A stretch of 40,000 bases of DNA, taken from the NCBI GenBank assembly GCA_028277965.1, contig JANQFF010000318.1:1-40000 (forward strand), read 5' to 3'. This DNA comes from Pseudomonadales bacterium. Its GTDB lineage: Bacteria; Pseudomonadota; Gammaproteobacteria; Pseudomonadales; Azotimanducaceae. The translations under genes were made by a program, and so were the position numbers. Under the pieces are notes generated by a model. That model had not been told where the DNA came from and searched no databases. It saw only the letters and a program-made list of their open reading frames with translations. Position 1 is the first letter of the stretch. Every line of letters begins with the position of its first letter. Below, piece after piece: positions 21,832 through 30,120 of the stretch.

Positions 21832-22548
21832 TCAGATCAGGGTGGGGTTGGGATTGAAAAACTGTCGGGTTCCGTCCATGTGGAACACCCTTGAGAGCAG
21901 TGCCTCGAAGTGAGATTCGTTGTTCGCAAAGTCAATTTCCGCTGCGTTGACAACCAGCAGCGGCGCATCGTCATAGTAATGGAAGAATTCCGTGTACCGG
22001 TCAGCTAGCGCGGTCAGGTATTCATCCTCGATTGTCTGTTCGAAAGCGATGCCCCGACGCTGAATTCTTCTTTTGAGAATGTGTACGGGTGCCTGGAGGT
22101 AGATGACAAAATCCGGCTTCGGCGGGTGCATGTCCAGGCTCCGATGAATCTGCTGATACAGATCCAGCTCTGCTTCATCCAGCGTGAGCTCAGCGAAAAG
22201 ACGATCCTTTTCGACGAGGAAGTCGGACACGAGTGTCGGTCCCAGCAGATCGTCTGCAGGAAGGTCGGTCACCTGCCTTGCCCGGTTCAGGAGAAAGAAC
22301 AGTTGCGTTGGCAGCGCGTGCCGTTTGCCTTCGGCGTAAAAACGATCGAGGAACGGATTTTCCGCAGCCGGTTCCAACATGAGCGGATAACGGAGGGTTT
22401 CCGCGAGACGTGTTGCAAGTGTTGTCTTACCGACACCTATGGGACCTTCGACAGCGATATAACGTGGGATCAGATTGCGCTCGTAAGCACCGTCCACCAG
22501 CCGCGTGATATGTGCAGTTGTATCGATCAGCTGATCAGCGGTACTCAT
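21832..22548 (-). CDS. Deoxynucleoside kinase
   Basis: The protein (238 residues) belongs to the dNK/dGK family, which phosphorylates deoxynucleosides for salvage. The P-loop is EGPIGVGKTT (34-43), the DR(S/L)-type motif is FLVEKDRLFAEL, and the lid is LKRRIQRRGIAFEQ. The substrate (dA, dG or other) cannot be told from sequence. Its ATG overlaps the end of pcnB by 14 bp. In related genomes folK lies next to pcnB; here the kinase occupies that position. It may have been an ancestral neighbour left when folK was lost. Confidence 0.9.
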   Translation of the reverse strand: MSTADQLIDTTAHITRLVDGAYERNLIPRYIAVEGPIGVGKTTLATRLAETLRYPLMLEPAAENPFLDRFYAEGKRHALPTQLFFLLNRARQVTDLPADDLLGPTLVSDFLVEKDRLFAELTLDEAELDLYQQIHRSLDMHPPKPDFVIYLQAPVHILKRRIQRRGIAFEQTIEDEYLTALADRYTEFFHYYDDAPLLVVNAAEIDFANNESHFEALLSRVFHMDGTRQFFNPNPTLI

Positions 22549-23878
22549 CGTAGCCGTTGTGCATGGTCACGCTGTCCGATGGAAACTGAGCTGACTCGTA
22601 GCCCTGAGCTGGCTGGGCGTTTGGGTTCGAGCGGTTGTTCGACCGGCGACGCTTGCGGCGGCGACGCCTGTTGCCTCCCTTGCCTTGTGGGAGAGCATCA
22701 ATCATCTTTTTCTGGCCAGCCTGGTCTTTCGTCTGGATGTCTTCCCACCATTGGCCAATTTCTTTCAGCTTTTTGTCTTCCCGGCCGCGTAGGACCAGGA
22801 AGTCGAATGCAGCGCGGAAACGTTTGTGATGCAGCAAACGCGTGATGTTCCTTTGTTGTCGGGTTTCGAGGCGGTCCTGCAGGGACCAGACCTCGCGCGC
22901 AAACATCGTGAAACGGCGGGGCATGGACAGGTGTTGCTGCTGAACTGCAAAAGTGTCCATCGCAAGCTCAAACATCGGCCCGGGTTTGTTGTCGGGGTTC
23001 TGCTCCGCAACACGGGTCTGGAAGTCGTCCCAGAGCAGAACTGCAATCAAAAACCCCGGCGTCACCGGTTGATCGTTTGCAATGCGTTCGTCGGTGTTAC
23101 GCATCGCAGCCAGCACCAGCTCGCTTTCAGGATTGCAGGTAGGAAAGAGACTTCTCACCAGCGGTGTATCGCGCAGCTGTTCCCAGACAGGCGCCGCGTG
23201 ACCGGTCAGGAAAAGTTTCAGAAACTCATCAAACAGCCGCGCACCGGGGATCGCTTCGAGGTAATCGGCGACATCGTCCTCGTGGTCGAAAATGACCGGG
23301 TCGATCTCGAAATCGAGTTTGGCCGCAAAACGCATGGCTCGGAGGAGACGGACAGGGTCTTCTGCAAGACGGTCGACCGGGTCGCCGATGAAACGCAGGC
23401 GTCGGTTTTCAACGTCTTCTATGCCACCAACGTAGTCGATGATCTCTGCGTTTTGCACGTCGAAGTACAGGGCGTTGACGGTGAAATCCCTGCGGAATGC
23501 ATCGTCCGCCATATCACCGAAGGCATGATCTTTGACGATCAGCCCGCTGTCGCTCGTTTCAATCTGGTCGTGCTCTACCTGGCGGAAGGTCGATACCTCG
23601 ATGATATCCCGGCCATAGCGGACATGGGCGATGGGGAACCGTCTGCCAACGAGCCTCGAACGCCTGAAAATCTCGCGTACTTCCTCTGGCTTCGCGTTGG
23701 TGGCAACGTCGAAGTCTTTGGGGGTCATGCCGCACAGGAGATCGCGTACACAGCCACCGACCAGGTACGCGTCGTAGCCGTGCTCGTTCAGCTGGTTGAT
23801 GACGTCAAGCGCGTTCTTGTCGAGGTTTTCGCGGCTGATGCCGTGGTCGCTCACCCTTATTGGGAGATCCGAGGTCAC
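22535..23878 (-). CDS. pcnB: Poly(A) polymerase I
   Basis: PcnB adds poly(A) tails that mark RNA for decay. The 447-residue protein has the class II nucleotidyltransferase head: LVGGCVRDLL, KDFDVATNA with the catalytic aspartates, FRRDFTVNALYFD and DPVRLLRAMRFAAKL. The C-terminus is strongly basic (RRRRRKRRRS), as in other gammaproteobacterial PcnB proteins, and helps RNA binding. The start is GTG at 23878; the segment HGISRENLDKNAL just after matches the family. It follows the response regulator by 53 bp and overlaps the deoxynucleoside kinase. Confidence 0.95.
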   Translation of the reverse strand: MTSDLPIRVSDHGISRENLDKNALDVINQLNEHGYDAYLVGGCVRDLLCGMTPKDFDVATNAKPEEVREIFRRSRLVGRRFPIAHVRYGRDIIEVSTFRQVEHDQIETSDSGLIVKDHAFGDMADDAFRRDFTVNALYFDVQNAEIIDYVGGIEDVENRRLRFIGDPVDRLAEDPVRLLRAMRFAAKLDFEIDPVIFDHEDDVADYLEAIPGARLFDEFLKLFLTGHAAPVWEQLRDTPLVRSLFPTCNPESELVLAAMRNTDERIANDQPVTPGFLIAVLLWDDFQTRVAEQNPDNKPGPMFELAMDTFAVQQQHLSMPRRFTMFAREVWSLQDRLETRQQRNITRLLHHKRFRAAFDFLVLRGREDKKLKEIGQWWEDIQTKDQAGQKKMIDALPQGKGGNRRRRRKRRRSNNRSNPNAQPAQGYESAQFPSDSVTMHNGYDEYR

Positions 23879-23931
23879 GGTTACTGACTCTGTGGAAGCA
23901 ACTGCTTCATTTAATACTTGTTATGTGTTGA

Positions 23932-25260
23932 TCAGGTTGTAGATGTATCCCGGCGCGGACCGCGTTTTCGGGTTTTCCGTCTGGGAATATTGAGCCTTTG
24001 GCGCCTCTCCCACAAGCTCTTACGGCTGATTCCGAGCTTTTCTGCCAATTCCGTCTCAGTCAGCTGGTCCTGGTGGTCGAGAACAAAGCGTACAAAGTAG
24101 TCTTCCAGCGAGGTCTGCTCTGAATCGTAAGCAGGATCGGTGGGTAAGGGTGCTTCCGCGGAAGGCTCGATCGCGAGCAATGCGCGGGTAATCTCGACGT
24201 TGTTGTCGCTGAGAATGACGGCACGTTCAACCGCGTTTTCGAGCTCCCGTACGTTCCCCGGCCAGTGGTAGCTCTCCATCGCCTGCGTCGCTTCATCGGA
24301 AAAGGACAATCCTTCTTTCCCGAGGCGGCTGCTGGTTTTTGCGAGCAGCCAGTCCGCGATCTCCAGGATGTCCTGTTTGCGTGTCCGCAAGGGTGGCAGG
24401 TCGAGACTGACAACGTTCAAACGGTAGAACAGGTCTTCCCGGAAGTGCCCGCTGCTGACGAGTTCTGCCAGATCCCGATGTGTCGCCGCGATCACTCTGA
24501 CATTGACGGTGTGGGTCGAGGTGCTGCCGACAGCACGGTTTTCGCCCTGTACAACCTGCAGCAGGCGGGCCTGGGCAGCCGCAGGGAGTTCTGCGATTTC
24601 GTCGATGAACAAGGTGCCGCCTTCGGCAGCATGGACGAGTCCGCGCTGACCAACGTTGTCGTTTTCGTAACGCTCGAGACCGAAGAGTTCTGCTTCAACC
24701 AGGTTCTGGGGGATGGTCGCGCAGTTGATAGATATCAGGGGTGCTGAGGACCGTCGGCTCCCGGCGTGGATGGCGCGAGCGACGAGTTCTTTGCCCGTCC
24801 CTGACTGACCGGAGATGAGAACCGTTGATTCCGTTGGAGCAACCTTGGCGATGTTCTGCTTGAGGGCCTGCATGGCTTCGGATGATCCGATCATCGGAAA
24901 CTGCTGAAGTGTGCCCTGGCCGGTCAGTGCCCGGGTGGTTGATGCGCGCTCGACGGTTGCGATGAGATGGCCGGTTTCCAATGGCAGCTCGAGATAGTCA
25001 TAAGCGCCACGTCTGATCGCTGCAACCGCGTCGGGTATGGAGCCGTTTTCCGTTGTGACGATGACAGGTAGCTGTTCGCACAAACTGGCCAGGCGATCTC
25101 CTGCGAGCGTATCGAGACAGATCGCACACGCGCAGGAAGCATTGTCGAATCCTGATGGAACGGTGTCGGAAGTGCTCATCGTGTAGCCGTGGTCGGTGAG
25201 TGTCCGGGCGAGCTTCTCCCTGCGCTCCGCATCGGCGTCAATGAGCAGTATGTCTGTCAT
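23932..25260 (-). CDS. CbrB-like NtrC-family regulator lacking GAFTGA
   Basis: Position between gluQ and pcnB and overall architecture match CbrB, the carbon/nitrogen regulator of Pseudomonas. There is an N-terminal receiver-like domain (1-105), an AAA+ domain (about 122-350; Walker A GQSGTGKE 151-158, Walker B GGTLFIDE, FYRLNVV) and a Fis-type helix-turn-helix (ELAEKLGISRKSLWERRQRL). The receiver keeps acidic residues 8 and 10 and a candidate Asp50, but the conserved Lys is Leu92 (DYLELP). The sigma-54 contact loop GAFTGA is replaced by YENDNV after ELFGLER. No CbrA kinase is adjacent. ATG 25260 is preferred over TTG 25278. Confidence 0.85.
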   Translation of the reverse strand: MTDILLIDADAERREKLARTLTDHGYTMSTSDTVPSGFDNASCACAICLDTLAGDRLASLCEQLPVIVTTENGSIPDAVAAIRRGAYDYLELPLETGHLIATVERASTTRALTGQGTLQQFPMIGSSEAMQALKQNIAKVAPTESTVLISGQSGTGKELVARAIHAGSRRSSAPLISINCATIPQNLVEAELFGLERYENDNVGQRGLVHAAEGGTLFIDEIAELPAAAQARLLQVVQGENRAVGSTSTHTVNVRVIAATHRDLAELVSSGHFREDLFYRLNVVSLDLPPLRTRKQDILEIADWLLAKTSSRLGKEGLSFSDEATQAMESYHWPGNVRELENAVERAVILSDNNVEITRALLAIEPSAEAPLPTDPAYDSEQTSLEDYFVRFVLDHQDQLTETELAEKLGISRKSLWERRQRLNIPRRKTRKRGPRRDTSTT

Positions 25261-25280
25261 GGTCTGACATATTAACAAAC

Positions 25281-26180
25281 TTAGTCGCGCCAGGGCGGCA
25301 GTCGGCCGGGGATGTTATCCCGCTGCCAGTTTCTGATACCCCAGTCGATCCAGGCTTCGGCGGACCAGTTTTCGTCCGTTGGCGGTCGCTGCCCGAGAAT
25401 GTCGAGGACGTAGTAGAGGTTTTCGGACGCCCGGCTGTTGTCCACGACGGGCGCGTGGGTCTGCTTGGACAGCTTGTCACCGTTCGGGTGTGTAAGGACC
25501 GGGACGTGCAGGTACTGTGGCTCGGCCAGGTTGAGCGTGCGGGCGAGATAGATCTGAGGAGCGGTCGTTTCAAAAAGATCCGCCCCACGCACGATGTGGG
25601 TAAAGTCACAGGCGTCGTCGACGGCTGTGGCGAGGTAGTAAGCCCACAGTCCATCCCGGCGTTTGATGACAAAGTCCCCTGTTTCTATGTGCAGCGCGTT
25701 TGATTGTGGGCCGAGCAACTGGTCCTGCCATTCGACCACCGTTTCATCGACGCGTACCCGGATAGCGGCGTCCGCTCGAGGTTCTGTAAAAGCTCGGCAG
25801 GTGCCGGGGTAGACCTGGAAACCGGAGAGCTGCCTGCGTGAGCAGGTACAGTAGAAGATCCGGTCGCGGAGCCGATCGAGCGCTTTTTCGTAGCGTGTGT
25901 CGTGTGTCGACTGGTAGTCGATGGGTTCGTCGCTCGACATCCCGTGAGCCTCGAGGCATTCGATGATCTTGCGAGCTGCGGTCGGGTCCTGCCGCGGCGG
26001 ATCGAGGTCGTCGATGCGAACACACCACTGTCCGGACAGCTGTTTGATTTCGAGGTAGCTTGCAAGCGCCGCGACAAGCGACCCCATATGCAGCGGTCCG
26101 GTTGGTGAAGGCGCAAAGCGCCCCCGGGGAGCGGTTTTTGTGTGGCCCGTCAGTGGGCCTGGTGGATCAGCCTGCGACAT
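25281..26180 (-). CDS. gluQ: Glutamyl-queuosine tRNA(Asp) synthetase
   Basis: GluQ is a shortened glutamyl-tRNA synthetase that attaches glutamate to queuosine-34 of tRNA-Asp. The 299-residue protein has the HIGH-type motif PSPTGPLHMGSL, the zinc-site residues YCTC and YPGTC, and a KMSKS-like GDKLSKQT; the anticodon-binding domain of GltX is missing, as expected. ATG 26180 is used; a TTG six bases earlier is also possible, with AGAGGG upstream. dksA-gluQ adjacency is conserved in gammaproteobacteria. Confidence 0.95.
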   Translation of the reverse strand: MSQADPPGPLTGHTKTAPRGRFAPSPTGPLHMGSLVAALASYLEIKQLSGQWCVRIDDLDPPRQDPTAARKIIECLEAHGMSSDEPIDYQSTHDTRYEKALDRLRDRIFYCTCSRRQLSGFQVYPGTCRAFTEPRADAAIRVRVDETVVEWQDQLLGPQSNALHIETGDFVIKRRDGLWAYYLATAVDDACDFTHIVRGADLFETTAPQIYLARTLNLAEPQYLHVPVLTHPNGDKLSKQTHAPVVDNSRASENLYYVLDILGQRPPTDENWSAEAWIDWGIRNWQRDNIPGRLPPWRD

Positions 26181-26207
26181 GCGCAAGCGCCCTCTTCTGG
26201 GGTGCGA

Positions 26208-26810
26208 TCAGCCGAGAATCTGCTTTTCTTTGATCTCATCGAGGGATTTGCAGTCCACACACTGGGTCGCTGTTGGCCTCGCTTCGAGACGCCTGAGCCC
26301 AATTTCGATACCGCAGGTGTCGCAGTAGCCGTAGTCTTCCTGATCGAGACGATCGATCGTCTGGTCGATTTTCTTGATCAGTTTGCGTTCCCGGTCCCGG
26401 GTTCTGAGTTCAATGCTGAACTCTTCTTCCTGTGTTGCCCGGTCTGCCGGATCCGGGAAGTTGGCCGCTTCGTCCTGCATGTGATGGACGGTCCGGTCGA
26501 CTTCCTCCATCAACTGATGTCGCCAGTTGGTGAGTATTTCCCGGAAATGCACGAGCTGAGGCTCGTTCATGTATTTTTCGGACTTCTTCGGCTGGTATGG
26601 CTCGAAGTTTCTGAACTGTGAATCGTGGGCTACTGCAGCTTTGCGTGTGGGCCGTTTCGCCTGGGTTTTTGCTTTCGCCTTGGGTTTAGCCTTCGCTTTG
26701 GCTTTGGTCTTAGCCTTGGCTTTCGTCTTCGGCTCTGCAGTTTTTGTGGTCTTGGCAGTTGACTTCTTAGCTGGGGTTTTTGTCGTTTTTGACTTGGCTT
26801 TGGCCGCCAT
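26208..26810 (-). CDS. dksA: RNA polymerase-binding factor DksA with a lysine-rich N-terminal tail
   Basis: DksA works with ppGpp at RNA polymerase to control rRNA and amino-acid promoters. The C-terminal ~120 residues are canonical: [11 protein letters not shown], the coiled-coil tip [13 protein letters not shown] retaining the two Asp and the Ala, and the zinc finger CDTC-X17-CVDC. The protein is 200 rather than ~150 residues because of a 59-residue tail with 21 Lys, mainly KAKAK/AKTK repeats, resembling histone H1 C-termini. AAAGGA lies 8 nt before the ATG, so the tail belongs to the gene. It is first in the - strand operon. Confidence 0.96.
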   Translation of the reverse strand: MAAKAKSKTTKTPAKKSTAKTTKTAEPKTKAKAKTKAKAKAKPKAKAKTQAKRPTRKAAVAHDSQFRNFEPYQPKKSEKYMNEPQLVHFREILTNWRHQLMEEVDRTVHHMQDEAANFPDPADRATQEEEFSIELRTRDRERKLIKKIDQTIDRLDQEDYGYCDTCGIEIGLRRLEARPTATQCVDCKSLDEIKEKQILG

Positions 26811-26942
26811 AAATCATCCTTTGACTGCGGGCAAATGAGCGCCCTGATTTGCGAAGGGCGCGTAAACTACCAGAAGAGAATGAGGAACACCACAGCCAGT
26901 TAATGAACTTTTTGTGGAAGTTTCGCCCCTCATGGATGGTCC

Positions 26943-26971
26943 TTGTGAGGACCCCGTCGGACTGGTATATG
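26943..26971 (+). promoter_or_regulatory. Candidate promoter overlapping the aminotransferase start
   Basis: TTGTGA (26943-26948), 17 bp and TATATG (26966-26971) resemble a sigma-70 promoter. Initiation would fall about 26978, the first base of the ATG, and no Shine-Dalgarno sequence precedes it. A leaderless transcript is possible. Confidence 0.4.
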
Positions 26972-26977
26972 GTGCCC

Positions 26978-28135
26978 ATGTTTGCCGAACGTGTAGATCA
27001 GATAAAACCCTTTGTGGTGATGGAAGTCCTGGCTCGAGCCGCTGAACTCGAAGAGGAAGGACACAGAGTGGTGCATTTCGAAGTGGGTGAACCGGATTTC
27101 CCAACCGCCGAACCGATTGTTGCTGCAGGGCGTGATGCGCTCAGCGCAGGGCGCACAAAATACACCCAGGCGACCGGCATACCCGAGTTACGTCGGACAA
27201 TCAGTGACTACTATTCGGGCCTCGGAGTCAGCGTCGACCCGGAGCGGATCATCGTGACACCCGGTGCAAGTGGCGGGCTGGTGCTGCTGGCGGGATTGTT
27301 ACTCGATCCCGGAAATGAGCTCCTGATCACAGATCCGGGTTACCCGTGCAACGAGGTATTCGCGATGCTGGCGGGAGGCGTGCCGAAACGTGTAGCGGTC
27401 ACCGCAAACAATCGCTTTCAGCCGCTGGCGAACGACCTCTTCGATGCCTGGAGTGACAGCAGCCGCGGTGCCCTGCTTGCGTCCCCCACAAATCCAACGG
27501 GCACGATGCTTGACCCGGAAGTGCTGGCGGAAATTGCGAAGGGTCTCAAGGCGCGTGGCGGCTTCCTGATACTGGATGAGATATACCAGGGGCTTGTGTC
27601 GAGTCCACCGTACCGGTCCGGCCTTGAAATTGTCGACGACCTGTTTGTGCTCAACAGTTTTTCGAAGTACTTCGGCATGACAGGTTGGCGCCTCGGGTGG
27701 AATGTCGTTCCGGACGATGCAGTCGACTATATGACGCACCTCGCGATGAACCTCTTCATCTCGCCGAGCACCCCTGCTCAATACGCGGCGCTTGCTGCAT
27801 TCGAACCGGCTGCAATGGCCATTCACGAGGAGCGTGCCCGGGTGTTTCGGGAACGGGCTGAAGTCCTTGCGGAAGGTTTGCGTGACCTGGGGTTCACTAT
27901 CCCGGTGATGCCGGATGGCGCGTTCTACCTGTACGTGGACATCTCGCACACAGGGATGGACAGCACGGATTTCTGCTGGAAGCTCCTGAACGAATACCAG
28001 GTGGCAATCACTCCGGGGGAAGACTTTGGTAACCATCTCCAGGAACGGTTTGTGAGATTTGCCTACACCACCGATGAGGATTCCATACGGCTGGGCCTCG
28101 AGCGCATTGCTGACGCCCTGGATGAGTTGGCATAA
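26978..28135 (+). CDS. Class I/II pyridoxal-phosphate aminotransferase
   Basis: The 385-residue protein is an aspartate-aminotransferase-fold enzyme. Visible motifs are HFEVGEPDFPTAEPI, YTQATGIPELRRTIS, SPTNPTGTML (Asn-Pro-x-Gly), LDEIYQGLV, and the PLP lysine in NSFSKYFGMTGWRLGW. The C-terminal arginine region is FVRFAYTTDEDSIRLGLERI. Substrate cannot be predicted; the neighbourhood (dksA and sfsA) matches that of an uncharacterised aminotransferase in Pseudomonas. An open frame back to 26849 adds 43 residues of no family resemblance (including LVRTPSDWYMVPM), so ATG 26978 is preferred. Confidence 0.92.
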   Translation: MFAERVDQIKPFVVMEVLARAAELEEEGHRVVHFEVGEPDFPTAEPIVAAGRDALSAGRTKYTQATGIPELRRTISDYYSGLGVSVDPERIIVTPGASGGLVLLAGLLLDPGNELLITDPGYPCNEVFAMLAGGVPKRVAVTANNRFQPLANDLFDAWSDSSRGALLASPTNPTGTMLDPEVLAEIAKGLKARGGFLILDEIYQGLVSSPPYRSGLEIVDDLFVLNSFSKYFGMTGWRLGWNVVPDDAVDYMTHLAMNLFISPSTPAQYAALAAFEPAAMAIHEERARVFRERAEVLAEGLRDLGFTIPVMPDGAFYLYVDISHTGMDSTDFCWKLLNEYQVAITPGEDFGNHLQERFVRFAYTTDEDSIRLGLERIADALDELA

Positions 28136-28139
28136 GAGA

Positions 28140-28205
28140 ATCGCGGCTCAAGCCGCTCCTACAGAGCAATTGAGCTACCTCTGTAGGAGCGGTTTTAGCC
28201 GCGAT
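28140..28205. repeat. REP/BIME-type palindromic pair before sfsA
   Basis: Arms 28140-28166 and 28179-28205 (27 nt) are inverted repeats with two differences. It fills the gap between the aminotransferase and sfsA, and its right arm ends 8 nt before the sfsA TTG, leaving no room for a separate ribosome binding site. Confidence 0.92.
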
Positions 28206-28213
28206 TTCTTGTC

Positions 28214-28915
28214 TTGAAGCTCCCTGCTTTAGAGGAAGGAGTCCTCATACGTCGCTACAAACGCTTTCTGGCGGACATTGAGACAGGATCCGGCGACCAC
28301 ATCACCATTCACTGTCCGAACACCGGGGCGATGACCGGCTGTGCGGAGACCGGAGCGACAGTCTGGTATTCAAAGTCTGACAACCCGAAGCGTAAATACC
28401 CCCACACCTGGGAACTGGTGGACAGCGGGCATGGCATCGTTTCGGTGAACACGGGTCGCGCAAACAGCCTTGTGGGAGAAGCCCTGGAGGCGGGTGTCAT
28501 AGGAGAACTTCGACCGGAAACGATCCGTGCGGAAGCGGCGATTCCTGAAGGTGATGGACGATTCGACTTTCACCTGCGGTGCGGGGCAAGGGATGTCTAT
28601 GTTGAAGTGAAGAGTGTCACGCTGTTGCAGAACGGCACGCTTGGATCGTTTCCCGATGCGGTCAGCGCGCGGGCGACAAAACATCTGAAGGCGCTGATGC
28701 AGCGTGTAGCGGCAGGGGACCGGGCAGTGCTGGTCTTCTGCGCGCAGCACTGCGGTATCGAGGCTGTGACACCCGCTGCTGATATCGATGCAACCTATGC
28801 GGCCACACTCAAAGAAGCGTCAGCAGCTGGTGTCGAGATCCTGGCGTACGGGTGTCGGACCGATCTCGAGGAGTTTGTGATTGACCGGAAATTACCGGTG
28901 ATGCTCCAAGGTTAA
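28214..28915 (+). CDS. sfsA: SfsA family protein (sugar fermentation stimulation)
   Basis: SfsA was named for restoring maltose use in E. coli; its molecular function is unresolved, with an OB-like N-terminus and a nuclease-like C-terminal fold in the family. The 233-residue protein has LEEGVLIRRYKRFLADI, CPNTGAMTGCAETG, RKYPHTWELV and the EVKSVTL motif compatible with the nuclease-like core. The TTG start fits the family N-terminus (MKLPALEEG); no Shine-Dalgarno sequence is visible because a REP arm abuts it. E. coli has sfsA next to dksA, and here only the aminotransferase intervenes. Confidence 0.92.
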   Translation: MKLPALEEGVLIRRYKRFLADIETGSGDHITIHCPNTGAMTGCAETGATVWYSKSDNPKRKYPHTWELVDSGHGIVSVNTGRANSLVGEALEAGVIGELRPETIRAEAAIPEGDGRFDFHLRCGARDVYVEVKSVTLLQNGTLGSFPDAVSARATKHLKALMQRVAAGDRAVLVFCAQHCGIEAVTPAADIDATYAATLKEASAAGVEILAYGCRTDLEEFVIDRKLPVMLQG

Positions 28916-28919
28916 AGAA

Positions 28920-28980
28920 ATCGCGGCTGAAGCCGCTCCTACAATGCGGTAGCCTCTGTAGGAGCGGCTTTAGCCGCGAT
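28920..28980. repeat. REP/BIME-type palindromic pair, sfsA/kinase junction
   Basis: Arms 28920-28943 and 28957-28980 pair over 24 nt with one A/T alternate position (TGAAG versus TTTAG) and a 13-nt spacer. It lies between convergent sfsA and the - strand kinase operon. Confidence 0.9.
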
Positions 28981-28985
28981 TCTTC

Positions 28986-29126
28986 GACCTGGGTTGTGTT
29001 CTCGGCGTCCCTGCCGCGTTGCTTACCGGTTGTTTAACCTACAGGGTCCGCGTCAACGCGAAGCGCTGGTACGCGCCTCGCTGCGAACCCGCTCGACGCA
29101 TGCGTCGAGCCTTCAGCCGCGATTCT
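28986..29126. repeat. Composite repeat block: shared 32-bp unit, 20-bp palindrome and REP half
   Basis: Unit 28986-29017 matches 8343-8374 at 28 of 32 positions (both contain TCTCGGC.TCCCTGCCGC). Further on, 29091-29110 is a perfect 20-bp palindrome around ACGCATGCGT, followed at once by a REP half (CTTCAGCCGCGATTC, 29111-29125). Between them, GTCAACGCGAAGCGC... is rich in short inverted CGCG motifs. The block separates sfsA from the convergent kinase and has no coding potential that I trust. Confidence 0.75.
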
Positions 29127-30111
29127 AGGCGAACGACTTCTGCAAGGTGTGGTAATCCTCAATGGTACTCAGCCTTGCGCCATATCGTGTCACGATGTGT
29201 GCAGCGCAGTGATTGGCAAATCGGGCAGCCTCTGCCGGTTCTGCACCTTTGAGGCGAGCAGCGAGCGCTGCACCTGCATAGATGTCTCCGGCGCCGGTGG
29301 TGTCGACGGCTGTAACGCTGACACCCGGGACGTGCTTCTGGCTCGAGCCTGACACCGCTATCGAGCCTTTTTCCGACAGCGTGACGTATACCTCTGGTGC
29401 AATGTCCTTGATTTCCGCAATGGCAATTTCCAGGCGGTCAGTGCGCGCCCAGGCCAGCGCTTCTTCCTCGTTACAGAAGATACGGGTGACGCCATTGCCC
29501 AGCATGGACTCCAGCGGTTCACGGAAGAACTCCACCATAGATGGATCTGACAGTGTGACCGCAACGTCTATGCCTGCCTCTTCGGATACTTCGCGGCAGT
29601 GAATGGCGGCGGCGGTACTGTCAGGAGAGGAGCTCAGGTATCCCTCGACGTAGTAGCAACGTGAGTTGCGCAATGCCTCATCGGGGACATCGCTCGCTGC
29701 AAGCTGGGAGGAAATACCCAGGTCGGTATTCATCGATCGCTCAGCATCGGGGGTGATCAGAATGAAACACTGACCGGACCGGCCCTGGTCGGCTCGGGCG
29801 GTTGCGTTGACGTCGATCCCGGCTACGGTGAGTTCATTGATGAAAAAGTCACCGGTTTCGTCTGCGGCAACTTTGCAGGTGTACCCGGTTTTCAAACCGA
29901 ATGCCTGGGCGGCATAGATGGTGTTTGCTGCGGACCCCCCGCTGCAGCGGGTCTGGTGTTCTCCGTCGAGCGCTCCAGCCAGTTCCGCCATACGCTCGGA
30001 ATCGATGAGGGTCATGTGACCTTTGGCAATCTTCTGATCACGCAGAAAGCCGTCGTCCACGTTCACCTCTGTGTCGACCAGGGCGTTGCCGAGGCCAAAT
30101 ATGTCGTACAT
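29125..30111 (-). CDS. PfkB-family carbohydrate/nucleoside kinase
   Basis: The 328-residue protein has the ribokinase-like PfkB signatures: CSGGSAANTIYAAQAFG near the N-terminus and VTAVDTTGAGDIYAGAALAA near the C-terminus, whose GAGD carries the catalytic Asp. The start is LGNALVDTEVNVDDGFL. The family includes adenosine, fructose and ribose kinases; the GNALVDTEV start and the DTTGAGD motif resemble adenosine-kinase-like bacterial members, but the substrate is not established. ATG 30111 has AAGGA 7 nt upstream, formed across the hemL stop. It is last in the clc-hemJ-hemL operon. Confidence 0.88.
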   Translation of the reverse strand: MYDIFGLGNALVDTEVNVDDGFLRDQKIAKGHMTLIDSERMAELAGALDGEHQTRCSGGSAANTIYAAQAFGLKTGYTCKVAADETGDFFINELTVAGIDVNATARADQGRSGQCFILITPDAERSMNTDLGISSQLAASDVPDEALRNSRCYYVEGYLSSSPDSTAAAIHCREVSEEAGIDVAVTLSDPSMVEFFREPLESMLGNGVTRIFCNEEEALAWARTDRLEIAIAEIKDIAPEVYVTLSEKGSIAVSGSSQKHVPGVSVTAVDTTGAGDIYAGAALAARLKGAEPAEAARFANHCAAHIVTRYGARLSTIEDYHTLQKSFA

Positions 30112-30120
30112 CAAGAATCC

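Noticed and set aside
21832-22548. folK in place of the deoxynucleoside kinase
   Set aside because: P-loop and dNK motifs are clear and none of the HPPK motifs appear.
22826-23887. 353-residue antisense open frame opposite pcnB
   Set aside because: No motif and pcnB is unmistakable on the other strand.
26849-26977. Longer aminotransferase start
   Set aside because: Adds unrelated residues and crosses the likely promoter region.
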